From positions 1 through 53,527 of the forward strand of contig JAOZGJ010000026.1 of NCBI GenBank assembly GCA_027491785.1: 53,527 bases of DNA, in the 5' to 3' direction. The notes under the pieces are model-generated. The model did not search any database. It had not been told where the DNA came from and saw nothing but the letters and a program-made list of their open reading frames with translations. Positions 16,263-24,431 of this stretch are shown here, one piece after another. The position numbers and the translations under genes were made by a program. The first letter of the stretch is position 1. Each line of letters opens with the position of its first letter. This DNA comes from Thermoproteota archaeon (GTDB taxonomy: Archaea; Korarchaeota; Korarchaeia; Korarchaeales; Korarchaeaceae).

Positions 16263-16511
16263 ATGACCAAAGCTCCGAGATCTAAGCTTAGAACTCCTAG
16301 ATACGGGCTTAAAATTAGGAAGAGAGTTGAATATATTCTTCAGAAATCAAAGAGAACATATAAATGTCCATATTGTGGGGCATTGGCCGTTAGAAGAGTT
16401 AGACTCGGTGTTTGGAAATGTGAAAAGTGTGGAAAGGTCTTTACAGGAGGGGCTTGGGAGCCCTTCACAGCGGTAGCTAGGAGCGCAGAACTAGCAAGGG
16501 AGAGGGCTTGA
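16263..16511 (+). CDS. rpl37ae: ribosomal protein eL43 (L37Ae)
   Basis: Small zinc-binding large-subunit protein of 82 residues. The zinc ribbon KCPYCGALAVRRVRL-WKCEKCGKVF (about 37-60) carries two CxxC pairs, followed by FTGGAWEPFTAVA, the conserved C-terminal motif. It starts immediately after Rrp42 and its stop overlaps the Brix start by 4 bp. Its place between exosome and Brix genes is conserved in archaeal superoperons. Confidence 0.97.
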   Translation: MTKAPRSKLRTPRYGLKIRKRVEYILQKSKRTYKCPYCGALAVRRVRLGVWKCEKCGKVFTGGAWEPFTAVARSAELARERA

Positions 16512-17080
16512 TTCTCATAACAACAACGAGAAGACCCTCTCAAAGAACACGTTCCTTTGTTAGAGATTTATATCATGTGATCCCAAATGCTATAAGGAGA
16601 AATAGGGGGAAAATGTCTTTGGAAGATGTAAATGAAGTTGCTCTCAAGCTTGGGGCAGAGAGAGTCCTTGTGGTTGGTACTAAGAGGGGCAACCCCTCTT
16701 CTTTATACTTCTTTAGACCTACACCCATGGCTATGAGGCCTCTGTCTCTAATATACCTTAGAGGAGTTACCCTCAGAAGGGAGATCATTAAGAAGAGAGC
16801 TCCCCCACCGAGAGGACTATGTATTTCGTGCGAATCGGAGATGTTACTCGAGTTAGCTAAAGTATTTTCGCTATCTCTGAAGGCGAAGGAAATTGGTTTA
16901 TCTTCCCTAGAGAACCTTAATAAGTTCGATCAAGAGTGTTCTACATCCCTTCACCTAGCTCCTGAGAAGGAATCGAACGTCTTATCTGCCGCTTCCTTCT
17001 TTAGTATAATTCCCTTGACCGAAATAGGTCCGAGGATGCGTATAGGAGGGTTTGAACTATTTGATGGAGGTAGCCTGTAG
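16508..17080 (+). CDS. Brix domain (Imp4-like) ribosome biogenesis protein
   Basis: Archaeal single-domain Brix protein of 190 residues, related to eukaryotic Imp4/Brx1 factors that act on pre-rRNA. It starts LITTTRRPSQRTRSFVRDLYHVIPNA in segments, the characteristic N-terminal strand and helix, then GKMSLEDVNEVAL, RVLVVGTKRGNPSSLYFF and RPLSLIYLRGVTLRREI. The TTG start at 16508 overlaps the eL43 TGA. It overlaps Pcc1 by 17 bp at the 3' end, with GGAGGG inside its coding sequence serving Pcc1. Confidence 0.92.
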   Translation: MILITTTRRPSQRTRSFVRDLYHVIPNAIRRNRGKMSLEDVNEVALKLGAERVLVVGTKRGNPSSLYFFRPTPMAMRPLSLIYLRGVTLRREIIKKRAPPPRGLCISCESEMLLELAKVFSLSLKAKEIGLSSLENLNKFDQECSTSLHLAPEKESNVLSAASFFSIIPLTEIGPRMRIGGFELFDGGSL

Positions 17081-17288
17081 ACTTTTTATAGGATTTGATG
17101 AAGAAGAGGAGGCTATCATATTCTATAGATCCCTCGCTCCCGATTTCAAAGAGTTCAATATAAGCGTTCAGGATAAGGTAGTGAGAGTTAAGATCGAAGG
17201 TCTCAGACCATCTAAAGCTAGGGCAATATTAAACAGCATATTAAGGATCGCTCAGCTTAATGAAGAGATAAGAAATTTACTGACCTGA
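17064..17288 (+). CDS. pcc1: KEOPS complex subunit Pcc1
   Basis: Small dimerising subunit of KEOPS, which makes the t6A modification of tRNA. The 74-residue protein MEVACRLFIGFDEEEEAIIF and the later VKIEGLRPSKARAILNSILR match the Pcc1 alpha/beta pattern, with the second helix carrying conserved R and ARA residues. The ATG at 17064 (or TTG at 17061) follows AGGAGGG at 17045-17051. Last gene of the superoperon. It converges on the GT2 gene with a 12-bp overlap of the 3' ends. Confidence 0.85.
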   Translation: MEVACRLFIGFDEEEEAIIFYRSLAPDFKEFNISVQDKVVRVKIEGLRPSKARAILNSILRIAQLNEEIRNLLT

Positions 17289-17978
17289 TATCTTGGGGTA
17301 CGCAGCGAAAGGTCTCTCAAATAGTGTAACGAGGATACCATTATAGATCAAATAGAATAAGGACTCCGCAATACCTCTTTCCCTCACCCTTCTTATCGAT
17401 GTGTAAACTACCATTTTAGGAAGAAATCTGAGCTTTCCTCTTTTATAGGCATTCATGGACAGGAGAGCATCCTCTGAAACAACCACGTCCTCTCTAAAAC
17501 CACCTAATTCTCTCAAAACATCACTTCTATAAGCGGCATTAAATCCTAAGAAATGGGGTCTACCGATCGAAAGTGTAAATCTGACTAGTATATCGTACGA
17601 TATAATATAAGAAACTAACGAAGTAAACCCACCATCCTCTAAAGGATAAGCAGGACCTGTAACACCTACAATATCATTATTAAAACCTCTCCTAATTGCC
17701 TCCGACCATCCTCTAGCAATAACAGTATCTGCATCTACAAAGGCGATAATGTCCCCCCTAGCCATCTTAATACCAGCATTTCTAGCCTTTGCGGGGGAAT
17801 CGTAGATAGTCGAGCTTTTGACCACATCGGCATACCTCTTAGCGATGCTTACTGTAGAATCCTCACTTCCGCCGTCAATTACTATTATCTCATCTACCCC
17901 ATCATTCCTTAATGCCTTTAGGGATCTCTCAATATACCTACCTTCGTTGTAGGAGGGCATGACCACGGAGATCATCAT
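17277..17978 (-). CDS. family 2 glycosyltransferase
   Basis: GT-A fold transferase of 233 residues. ISVVMPSYNEGRYIERSL (3-20) is the nucleotide-sugar binding strand and loop, EIIVIDGGSEDST follows, and FVDADT (about 86-91) holds the DxD metal site; SEDALL at about 166 is the likely acceptor-side ED motif. A weak hydrophobic stretch near the C-terminus may touch the membrane. Its ATG overlaps the stop of the DUF92 membrane protein by one base (TAATG), so both are one operon, suggesting a shared role in lipid or surface glycan synthesis. Donor and acceptor cannot be told. Confidence 0.88.
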   Translation of the reverse strand: MMISVVMPSYNEGRYIERSLKALRNDGVDEIIVIDGGSEDSTVSIAKRYADVVKSSTIYDSPAKARNAGIKMARGDIIAFVDADTVIARGWSEAIRRGFNNDIVGVTGPAYPLEDGGFTSLVSYIISYDILVRFTLSIGRPHFLGFNAAYRSDVLRELGGFREDVVVSEDALLSMNAYKRGKLRFLPKMVVYTSIRRVRERGIAESLFYLIYNGILVTLFERPFAAYPKISGQ

Positions 17979-18784
17979 TAGAAGACACCTATAATCAGCG
18001 CTATTATAGCGGTCAAGCCGGTGGAGAAAAGGTTAACAGTATGGTTATTTAGCCAAGCCATACCAGATACCATATAAGGAGAGTCCTCATAGCATAAAGT
18101 AGGATCCTCAACTATTCTATCGCCAGATTTACATCTATATCTGACTTGTAATACTCCCAAGTAGCTATCTATGATGCTGCAGAAGAATCCCAATATGGAA
18201 GCGGTTAGGAATCCGTGAAAGTCTACCATAGAGATAGATAAAGCCTCTAATGGTATTATGAAGGATCCTAATAAACTAGCTAATGTTCCTAATGGAGAAA
18301 CGGCACCTGAAGTTCCAGGAGGAACTTCTTTTAAGTTGTGTATCATTACAGGAGGCCTCCTGCTGAGTACGCCTATCTCGCTTCCTAACGTATCGGAGAG
18401 GGCTCCTGAAAGAGAAGAGAGAAAAGCTATAATAGCCGGTTCCCACATGGAAACTGAATAAGACGCTAAGGCAAGTGTAGGGAAAAATAGATTGGCAAAG
18501 ACATTTTTCCATGTCCTGGCGCCACCTTTTAGCTCGGCAGCTCCTATATACTCCTTGGTCTTGTACTTATACTTGGTAAATATTGAGCCCAATAAGAAAA
18601 ATGTCACCAGCATGAGTCCGGCAGGAAATCCCCCAGCTATAACAAATATTGTACCAATAAGCAGCCCTGTTATAAATCCAGCTAGGTCTACGGATTTATG
18701 GAAATACCCAATCCATCCAACTGACACGATGAGAACAAATCCAGCGATAGTGCTGACTGTACTTATCTCTCCCACCATTTTCAT
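17978..18784 (-). CDS. DUF92/TMEM19 family integral membrane protein
   Basis: The 268-residue protein has about six hydrophobic segments and DUF92 hallmarks: GFPAGLMLVTFFLLGSIFTKYKYKTKE in parts, GARTWKNVFANLFFPTL, SSLSGALSDTLGSEIGVLS (about 124-142) and PGTSGAVSPLGTLASLLGS (about 155-173). Plant members (VTE6) are phytyl-phosphate kinases, and archaeal members may phosphorylate prenyl alcohols for membrane lipids, but this is inference. It is translated with the GT2 gene. Upstream lies the tRNA-Pro promoter region, transcribed the other way. Confidence 0.9.
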   Translation of the reverse strand: MKMVGEISTVSTIAGFVLIVSVGWIGYFHKSVDLAGFITGLLIGTIFVIAGGFPAGLMLVTFFLLGSIFTKYKYKTKEYIGAAELKGGARTWKNVFANLFFPTLALASYSVSMWEPAIIAFLSSLSGALSDTLGSEIGVLSRRPPVMIHNLKEVPPGTSGAVSPLGTLASLLGSFIIPLEALSISMVDFHGFLTASILGFFCSIIDSYLGVLQVRYRCKSGDRIVEDPTLCYEDSPYMVSGMAWLNNHTVNLFSTGLTAIIALIIGVF

Positions 18785-18806
18785 TCAAACCTTAAGTTGG
18801 ATAATC

Positions 18807-18816
18807 GTTTAAAAAT
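18807..18816 (+). promoter_or_regulatory. TATA box of tRNA-Pro
   Basis: GTTTAAAAAT is centred about 34 bp before the mature tRNA-Pro 5' end, in the expected position for a short-leader tRNA transcript. Confidence 0.5.
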
Positions 18817-18845
18817 GAGGATAGTGGATAATTATGGGTCATATT

Positions 18846-18919
18846 GGGGCCGTAGTCTAGCTAGGTAGGATGCCAGCCTGGGGCGCTGGTGGTCCCGGGT
18901 TCAAATCCCGGCGGCCCCA
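18846..18919 (+). tRNA. tRNA-Pro(GGG)
   Basis: Acceptor GGGGCCG/CGGCCCC with discriminator A, anticodon arm CCAGC-CTGGGGC-GCTGG giving anticodon GGG, and T arm CCCGG-GTTCAAAT-CCGGG-like pairing. It is 74 nt with no intron and no encoded CCA. Confidence 0.95.
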
Positions 18920-18929
18920 CATCTGCTAT

Positions 18930-20474
18930 TTAGTTCTCAGGTAGCCCTTCTACCAATCTATCTGACAAAACCTTAATTATCCTGACAGTTAGGATATCTC
19001 CTACCCTGAAGCGCTTTCTCGCCTTTATCCTGACAACCGGACCTCCTTTAACTGGATAAGCATAGATACTTCCTCTTCTATACGATGGAGCAATTATAAC
19101 GGCTATTCTTCTTCCTAACAGTTCTCTTTTTCTCATTTTGTTCAGATCTATAGCAGTTCTAGCGATCTCCCTAGAGTAGTTATCTACCTTAACTCTATAA
19201 CCAGAAAAGGCAGTTCCAGGTAACGGCCTGAACTTATAAACTGTTATTTTTTCTGATCCTAGCCTAAATGCTTCATACATAACCTTGATTGTATTTTTAG
19301 CTGTACTTCTCGTTTGCCCTGGTAAGCTATGTATGAAATAGGCGTAAGGTCTCAAGCCAGCCTCCTTAAGCAGTTTTATTGCCTTTAATGAATCCTCTGG
19401 CCTACAAGGTCTTCCTATTACTTCCGCATGACTAGGATCTCCCGTTTCGACGCCAATGTGTATTGGAGAGCCTCTAAGATACTTTCCTAATAAGCGAGCC
19501 ACTTCCTCATCCACTAAGCAGGGCTTTACGTTTTCAGCTTCAAAGAAGACATTATGCTCATCCGATATAGATTTAACTCCTTCTAGTAAGCTTTTTAGGG
19601 CTTTTATATTGGGCCCCGGTATGGAAGGATGCGTCAAAGGACCATCTACAAGGTATTCTCTACCATACTCTAGGAAGTCAGCTCCACTCAGTACTACCCT
19701 CCTAACCCCCAATCTAACGAGGGCTCTTATCTCACTAAGTATATCATCTACATCTCTGGACTTAGGTGTGCCGTAAAGATATGGGATAGAACAGTATCCG
19801 CATCCAGGAGGAATGTTCTGAGGGCATATAAGCCTCTTCCTAAGATCTTGCTTGTAGCAAGCCTGACAAACTTTGCATATATCTAGTGAAGCTCCTATCT
19901 TGGGCCTATTAAAATTAGAGCAACTTCTTACTACTTCTACATAGACCCTAGCGCTCTTGTAGTGAGGAATTGTGTTATAAAATCTAATTGCTTCAGTTGA
20001 AGGTCTAAATCTACGCATATCTTGGGATTTCAAGTAAGAGATTTTAGTTAGCTTACCACCGGGAAATATCAAGTTCGGTATTCCTTCTAAGCTGTCTGGA
20101 ATAAAACCAGAGGATAATCCTTTCTTTAAGAGCATCTCGAGAGCCAGCTCTCCTTCTCCCCATACCCCAAGATCGAAATTCAGCTTACCTACTACACTCA
20201 ATTCGGATGTTATGGGGCCACCTAGGATCTTAGGTCCTTTAAACATCATAACAGCCTTATTTACTGCCGGCTCATCCATGCTCATTGCGCTGACAAGGAG
20301 GACATCGAATCCTCTCCACTTGGATCTTAGATAATCTTCTATCCTCATTATCTTATAAGGGACATTAAACATCTCCAGTAATCCGGCAATAGCTCTAGGA
20401 CCGGCTCCTATCACATCTAAAGATGAAAGCCTTTTTCCCTCACCGGCAGCCAGCGCATCTAATATTAGGAACAT
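18930..20474 (-). CDS. radical SAM protein with B12-like N domain and TRAM tail
   Basis: The 514-residue protein resembles the archaeal COG1031 group of Fe-S oxidoreductases. Residues 1-120 look like a Rossmann/B12-binding-like domain (ILGGPITSEL). The cluster motif is CPQNIPPGCGYC (about 212-223), a CX7CX2C spacing instead of the usual CX3CX2C. Just before it lie CKVCQACYK and an isolated Cys, a possible second cluster. VVLSGADFLEYG and HIGVETGDP are radical SAM core strands. The last 60 residues (VGDILTVRIIKVLSDRLVEG) look like a TRAM RNA-binding domain, suggesting an RNA substrate. Function unproven. Confidence 0.82.
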   Translation of the reverse strand: MFLILDALAAGEGKRLSSLDVIGAGPRAIAGLLEMFNVPYKIMRIEDYLRSKWRGFDVLLVSAMSMDEPAVNKAVMMFKGPKILGGPITSELSVVGKLNFDLGVWGEGELALEMLLKKGLSSGFIPDSLEGIPNLIFPGGKLTKISYLKSQDMRRFRPSTEAIRFYNTIPHYKSARVYVEVVRSCSNFNRPKIGASLDICKVCQACYKQDLRKRLICPQNIPPGCGYCSIPYLYGTPKSRDVDDILSEIRALVRLGVRRVVLSGADFLEYGREYLVDGPLTHPSIPGPNIKALKSLLEGVKSISDEHNVFFEAENVKPCLVDEEVARLLGKYLRGSPIHIGVETGDPSHAEVIGRPCRPEDSLKAIKLLKEAGLRPYAYFIHSLPGQTRSTAKNTIKVMYEAFRLGSEKITVYKFRPLPGTAFSGYRVKVDNYSREIARTAIDLNKMRKRELLGRRIAVIIAPSYRRGSIYAYPVKGGPVVRIKARKRFRVGDILTVRIIKVLSDRLVEGLPEN

Positions 20475-20493
20475 CCACAGTTACTTGATTCAT

Positions 20494-21036
20494 ATGGTTT
20501 CTAAACGGTACCTATCTGAAGATCACGATAAGTTGTTACATGATGTATACCTTAAGAGCGAATACAGGAAAAAAATAATGGAAGTAAAGGGAAAATTGAT
20601 TAAGAATATATCAGATATAGGCGATAAGAAGATAATTGCAGTTGGAGATAAGGTAACAGCGTCTCTCATTAACATGGGAAAGCCTCCAAACATAGCTGTA
20701 ATAGATTTGAGGGAGAAAAGGGAGGATAACTGCTCAACTGTCCGACTTTTAAATGGATATGTGATTTTAACTTCTAAGAATCCTCCGGGGACCATAACTT
20801 CGAGCTCATGGGATACGATACATCTGGCTATTCGTATGGCTCAAGTAGGATTCAAAGTGGCTATAATCGTCGAGGGAGAGGAAGATCTTCTTGGATTCCC
20901 CTCAGTTATATTGGCGCCAAATGGATGGCTTATGGTGTACGGACAGCCGAATCTAGGAATGATCTCAGTGGATGTAGATTCTTCTGTTAAGGAGGAGGCT
21001 ATTAGTCTCCTTCTTGAAGCCTTTCTTCCGATCTAG
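20494..21036 (+). CDS. GTP-dependent dephospho-CoA kinase (DUF359)
   Basis: Catalyses the last step of archaeal coenzyme A synthesis using GTP. The 180 residues contain the family blocks IAVGDKVTASLINMGKPPNIAVIDLREKRE in pieces, LTSKNPPGTITSSSWD, VEGEEDLLGFPSVILAP and YGQPNLGMISVDV. These include the GD, D-x-R/K, NPPGT and EGEEDL residues seen in characterised members. ATG at 20494 is chosen over a TTG at 20485. It diverges from the radical SAM gene with about 19 bp between starts, and its 3' end overlaps the convergent archaeosine transglycosylase gene by 35 bp. Confidence 0.93.
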   Translation: MVSKRYLSEDHDKLLHDVYLKSEYRKKIMEVKGKLIKNISDIGDKKIIAVGDKVTASLINMGKPPNIAVIDLREKREDNCSTVRLLNGYVILTSKNPPGTITSSSWDTIHLAIRMAQVGFKVAIIVEGEEDLLGFPSVILAPNGWLMVYGQPNLGMISVDVDSSVKEEAISLLLEAFLPI

Positions 21037-22777
21037 GTTTAACATGTCTCCTTACAGCAATGAAGGGATGGTCTGGATGAAACTCCCCGTATTCCATCCC
21101 CGATAGCAAGGCCCTACCTGTACCTAGGAGCTCATCTTTATCATTTACTATAAGCACTTCGCTCCTAGGTCTGATTGAAGGATCTGCTGACTTAACGAAT
21201 TTCACAAAGACAGTGGTTCCCCTAGCTACCGTTTCCGCGAATCTCTCTTTTATCACAACCCTAGCAGTTGGTGATGGTAAGATCTTAAGCATGAGCATGG
21301 CTCCACTTAAACTAGGTATGAACATACCATCACTAGATCTGATATAGCCGATGGTCATCCCCTCTATTAGAACCTCCCTAGGCATACCCGTCCTCTTAGA
21401 TCTTCTGATTGAGGCACCCTTACCAAGTTTGGCTAAAGAAGGATGATATTGATATGCTAGCAAGGACGAAACTATCTCCTCATCGGTAGGCTCATCACCG
21501 ATTTCCCCTTCATAAGGATATACAGTTTGACCAAAGGGATATGTGTACTTCAATCCAATGGGAACTGCTCCATATAATGCTCTCCTAAAATTGCGCTTAG
21601 ATTTAATGGTCTTCAATCTCCCTCTAGCTCTGATGATCTCGGGTCTAAAGAATGTTTCTGGACCGGAGTATTGTATACCAGATATTTTTGAAAAAGGCTC
21701 TCTCATCTCCAATAAATCCGAGTAGTCCTTAAATACATGCTCAAGTGCTTTATAGAGCTGGGGATGAAATCTAGACCTCTCCTGAACTAACTCCCATAGC
21801 CACTCACCCCTTATTGCTTCACGAACCTTTCTTATCTCACTTAAAGAAACATAGAGGTTATGTTTTGCTATCAGCGATTTTCTTTTATCCTTCGGAAGCT
21901 CTTTGACCTCCTTTGGCGTATAACTAGAACAAACAGGGCATGTACAAGGGAATTCCTCTATCTCGTCCAAGGATAGTGTACCGTGAGGCGTCATATATCT
22001 ATCTTGCTCTGCGTATAAAGCGTATGCAGCAGAATCGAAGGAGTCGGCTCCAATAGCAGCAAAGAAAGCAAAAGTCGAAGGATGACCTATACCCCAGAAA
22101 TGAAATGGCTTTCCAGAACTCAGTATAGATCTTATTAGAAGGAAATGATCTGCCTGTAGGGAAAAATCATATCTCTCCAAAGCAACTTTAAGGGAACCAA
22201 CACCATTATAATCGAATCCTAGATCCCTTATCTTTCTAGCACTATACTCGACCAAATCCCTATAAATTGAACCTTGAGGAGTCCCAACCCATAGAGTCCC
22301 TTCTAATTCATCCCTCATATTAGCCCATTGCTCAGCATTCTTCAGAGTTATGAAAACACCTTGCTCTGCATTCCTCCTCTTAATCTCGGAAGACATTGGG
22401 ACATCTAAGATGGATCCTATATCCGATCCTATCCTATGCTGGAACCTGACGATCTCTTCGTTGCTTACCTCGATACCACCATACCTGTATATCTGGTAGG
22501 CGCCTGAGTCTGTCATTACAATACCATCAAAACCTAAAAGCGAATGAATGCCCCTCTCAAGGGCTTTCGTTCTCATGTCTTGAGATTTGAAGATGATATA
22601 GGAATTTGTGATAAGTGAATTTATGCCGATCTCCTTCATTTCTCTTGGTTTAACTACTGGTTTATTTGGGTTATAGACCGGGAAGAATTCGGGTAAAGTT
22701 AATGTACCGGACTTCGTTCTTAGATCAGATAATCTCGCTGATGCATCATGTTTCCTCACTCTAAATGTAAGATCCAT
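21002..22777 (-). CDS. tgtA: archaeosine tRNA-guanine transglycosylase (arcTGT)
   Basis: Replaces guanine 15 in the tRNA D loop with preQ0 on the way to archaeosine. The 591-residue enzyme has the catalytic barrel (TNSYIIFKSQ, GIVMTDSGAYQIYRYGGIEV with the active Asp at about 90), the zinc site region FPCTCPVCSSYTP (about 278-290) and C-terminal domains ending in a PUA domain (about 515-590: ARVVIKERFAETVARGTTVFVKFV). The full archaeal architecture is present, unlike split versions. Archaeosine stabilises tRNA at high temperature, fitting a thermophile. Confidence 0.96.
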   Translation of the reverse strand: MDLTFRVRKHDASARLSDLRTKSGTLTLPEFFPVYNPNKPVVKPREMKEIGINSLITNSYIIFKSQDMRTKALERGIHSLLGFDGIVMTDSGAYQIYRYGGIEVSNEEIVRFQHRIGSDIGSILDVPMSSEIKRRNAEQGVFITLKNAEQWANMRDELEGTLWVGTPQGSIYRDLVEYSARKIRDLGFDYNGVGSLKVALERYDFSLQADHFLLIRSILSSGKPFHFWGIGHPSTFAFFAAIGADSFDSAAYALYAEQDRYMTPHGTLSLDEIEEFPCTCPVCSSYTPKEVKELPKDKRKSLIAKHNLYVSLSEIRKVREAIRGEWLWELVQERSRFHPQLYKALEHVFKDYSDLLEMREPFSKISGIQYSGPETFFRPEIIRARGRLKTIKSKRNFRRALYGAVPIGLKYTYPFGQTVYPYEGEIGDEPTDEEIVSSLLAYQYHPSLAKLGKGASIRRSKRTGMPREVLIEGMTIGYIRSSDGMFIPSLSGAMLMLKILPSPTARVVIKERFAETVARGTTVFVKFVKSADPSIRPRSEVLIVNDKDELLGTGRALLSGMEYGEFHPDHPFIAVRRHVKPRSEERLQEGD

Positions 22778-22832
22778 TTTTAACAGCCTCAGAAGAAATA
22801 AAATAATAAATAAAAAGGAAAGGCTAGAATGG

Positions 22833-23075
22833 TCAGGCTAATCCATTTCCTGACGTTCTAAGTGTGTTCCGGCCCTTGGGGGTAATAAAGACCCTCTCCC
22901 CCCTAAACCTCCTCCTCCTAGTAATTAGACCCTTATTAGAGAGGTACTTTAGAACGAATTCCCTCGCAACCCTGTCAGGAATTAGTTCAGAAGCAACAAC
23001 ACCGTCATTGCCTGCCTTTTCAAGTTTCCGTAATATCCTTAGGTGCGCATCCATCAGAACCCTCAATTTATTCAC
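22833..23075 (-). CDS. small winged-helix DNA-binding protein
   Basis: The 80-residue product has a pattern of helices and wing: AHLRILRKLEKAGNDGVVASELIP, REFVLKYLSNKGLITRRRRFRGERVFITPKGRNTL, in pieces. This resembles MarR/PadR-like single wHTH proteins of archaea (a recognition helix followed by a basic RRRR wing). The GTG start at 23075 is supported by the leader context. The target is unknown; the 22-bp perfect palindrome in its own leader is an obvious autoregulation candidate. It lies between arcTGT and geranylgeranyl reductase and need not relate to either. Confidence 0.7.
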   Translation of the reverse strand: MNKLRVLMDAHLRILRKLEKAGNDGVVASELIPDRVAREFVLKYLSNKGLITRRRRFRGERVFITPKGRNTLRTSGNGLA

Positions 23076-23082
23076 CTTTCGC

Positions 23083-23137
23083 CGTCATCCGGCAAAGCCG
23101 GAGGGATGACGACGTGGGAGGCTCAGCTGAGCCTCCC
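23083..23137 (-). promoter_or_regulatory. GC-rich structured leader with perfect palindrome
   Basis: On the minus strand a 22-bp perfect palindrome (23116-23137; arms GGGAGGCTCAG and its complement) is followed by a second hairpin (23083-23111): CGTCAT, CCGGC, loop TTT, GCCGG, ATGACG with a 4-nt bulge. The block is far richer in G+C than its surroundings and ends seven bases before the GTG of the winged-helix gene. TTTTATA (23163-23169, minus) would start transcription right at the palindrome. It could be an operator, an RNA switch or a separate small RNA. Confidence 0.6.
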
Positions 23138-23278
23138 AACTAGGTGTATGATCTTTTTTGGCTATAAAACTTTACCTATATGGCTTACCACTCTACGCTT
23201 TATTCCGTCAATTGACTAATTTTAGGGATTAGAGAAAATACTGAAATAGGACCCACATTAGGTAATCCGGTGCGAACC

Positions 23279-24418
23279 ATGGAATGGGATGTGATAATAG
23301 TTGGCGGTGGACCTGCAGGTCTATCTGCAGCTAAATACTCCGCCAAACTAGGATTGAAAACACTCCTATTTGAAGCTTACTCTGATATAAAGGCATGGAA
23401 GCCTTGTGGAGAAGGGGTAAGCAAGGAAACGTTCGAAACTGCTGGAATAGAACCAAAACCAGGAATCGTAGCTAACGAATTGAACATGAGAGTTTATTCG
23501 CCTTCGGGTAAATATGTCGAGATACCCCTTCATGGATTCGCGATAAACAAGGATCTATTCCTACAGGAAATGGCTAAAGAATCTCTTAAGGCAGGTGCCG
23601 AGTTTAAGATAGCAGAGCGAGTTAATAGTGTAGTGAAAGAAGGAGATAAGGTCGTTGGTATCAGAACTGCTAGAGGAGAGGTATTTAAGGCTAAAGTTAC
23701 AATAGGTGCTGATGGTTACAATTCCGTTATTGCTAAAACATCTGGTCTGAATAACAGCTCTGAGCTAATACCTGTCTATCAATACAAGATGGTAGGAGTA
23801 GAACTAGACTCCTATAAGACGGGTCACATATATGTAGGATCGATGGCTCCCGGAGGGTATGCTTGGATCTTCCCCAAAGGTGATGATATAGCTAACGTTG
23901 GTATAGGTGTGAGAACAGGACCACCTAAGGTTTATTTAGATAAATTTATTAAAGAAAGACCTAATATATTTAAAAAAGCTAAAATAATGGGAGTAGGGGG
24001 TGCAGCAGTGCCTATAGGAGGAATTGCAAAGGAATACATAGGGAACGGAGTTATCTTGCTTGGGGATGCTGCTGGTATGGTAATTCCCTTCACAGGCGCT
24101 GGTATTCATTCTTCCATAGCTGCTGGTAAAGCAGCGAGTAAGATAATAAAAGAAGCTATAGAGAAAGGAGATACTTCAGCAGAGACTCTCAATTTCTTTA
24201 ACAGGGAATATGAACCTTGGCTAAAGAGAATAAAGGATAGCTTGAGGGCTATGAGAGTATTTGAGAAGCTTGGAGATAGTGATCTCGATCAACTAGCAGA
24301 CATCCTGAGTTACGAGGACATTATAAACCTAGCTAATGGAATTAACCTTAAAGACGTGGCAATGAAGCTAATGAGATATCCCTCACTTGCTGTAAAGATA
24401 GCGAAAGCACTTCTATAG
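23279..24418 (+). CDS. geranylgeranyl reductase (digeranylgeranylglycerophospholipid reductase)
   Basis: FAD enzyme that saturates the isoprenoid chains of archaeal membrane lipids. The 379 residues begin with the dinucleotide-binding VIIVGGGPAGLSAAKYSAKL, then KPCGEGVSKE (about 43-52, the conserved cysteine motif of the family), AKVTIGADGYNS, GYAWIFPKG (typical of the family) and LLGDAAGMVIPFTGAGIHSS. ATG at 23279 preferred to GTG 23270. Followed 13 bp later by trmI on the same strand. Small GGR-like paralogues exist in archaea, so the exact substrate is inferred. Confidence 0.94.
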   Translation: MEWDVIIVGGGPAGLSAAKYSAKLGLKTLLFEAYSDIKAWKPCGEGVSKETFETAGIEPKPGIVANELNMRVYSPSGKYVEIPLHGFAINKDLFLQEMAKESLKAGAEFKIAERVNSVVKEGDKVVGIRTARGEVFKAKVTIGADGYNSVIAKTSGLNNSSELIPVYQYKMVGVELDSYKTGHIYVGSMAPGGYAWIFPKGDDIANVGIGVRTGPPKVYLDKFIKERPNIFKKAKIMGVGGAAVPIGGIAKEYIGNGVILLGDAAGMVIPFTGAGIHSSIAAGKAASKIIKEAIEKGDTSAETLNFFNREYEPWLKRIKDSLRAMRVFEKLGDSDLDQLADILSYEDIINLANGINLKDVAMKLMRYPSLAVKIAKALL

Positions 24419-24431
24419 GAGGGATACTATT

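Noticed and set aside
23083-23137. GC-rich leader as a C/D box guide RNA
   Set aside because: GGATGACG-like and CTGA segments occur, but no good C, D, C' and D' box set with proper spacing is visible.
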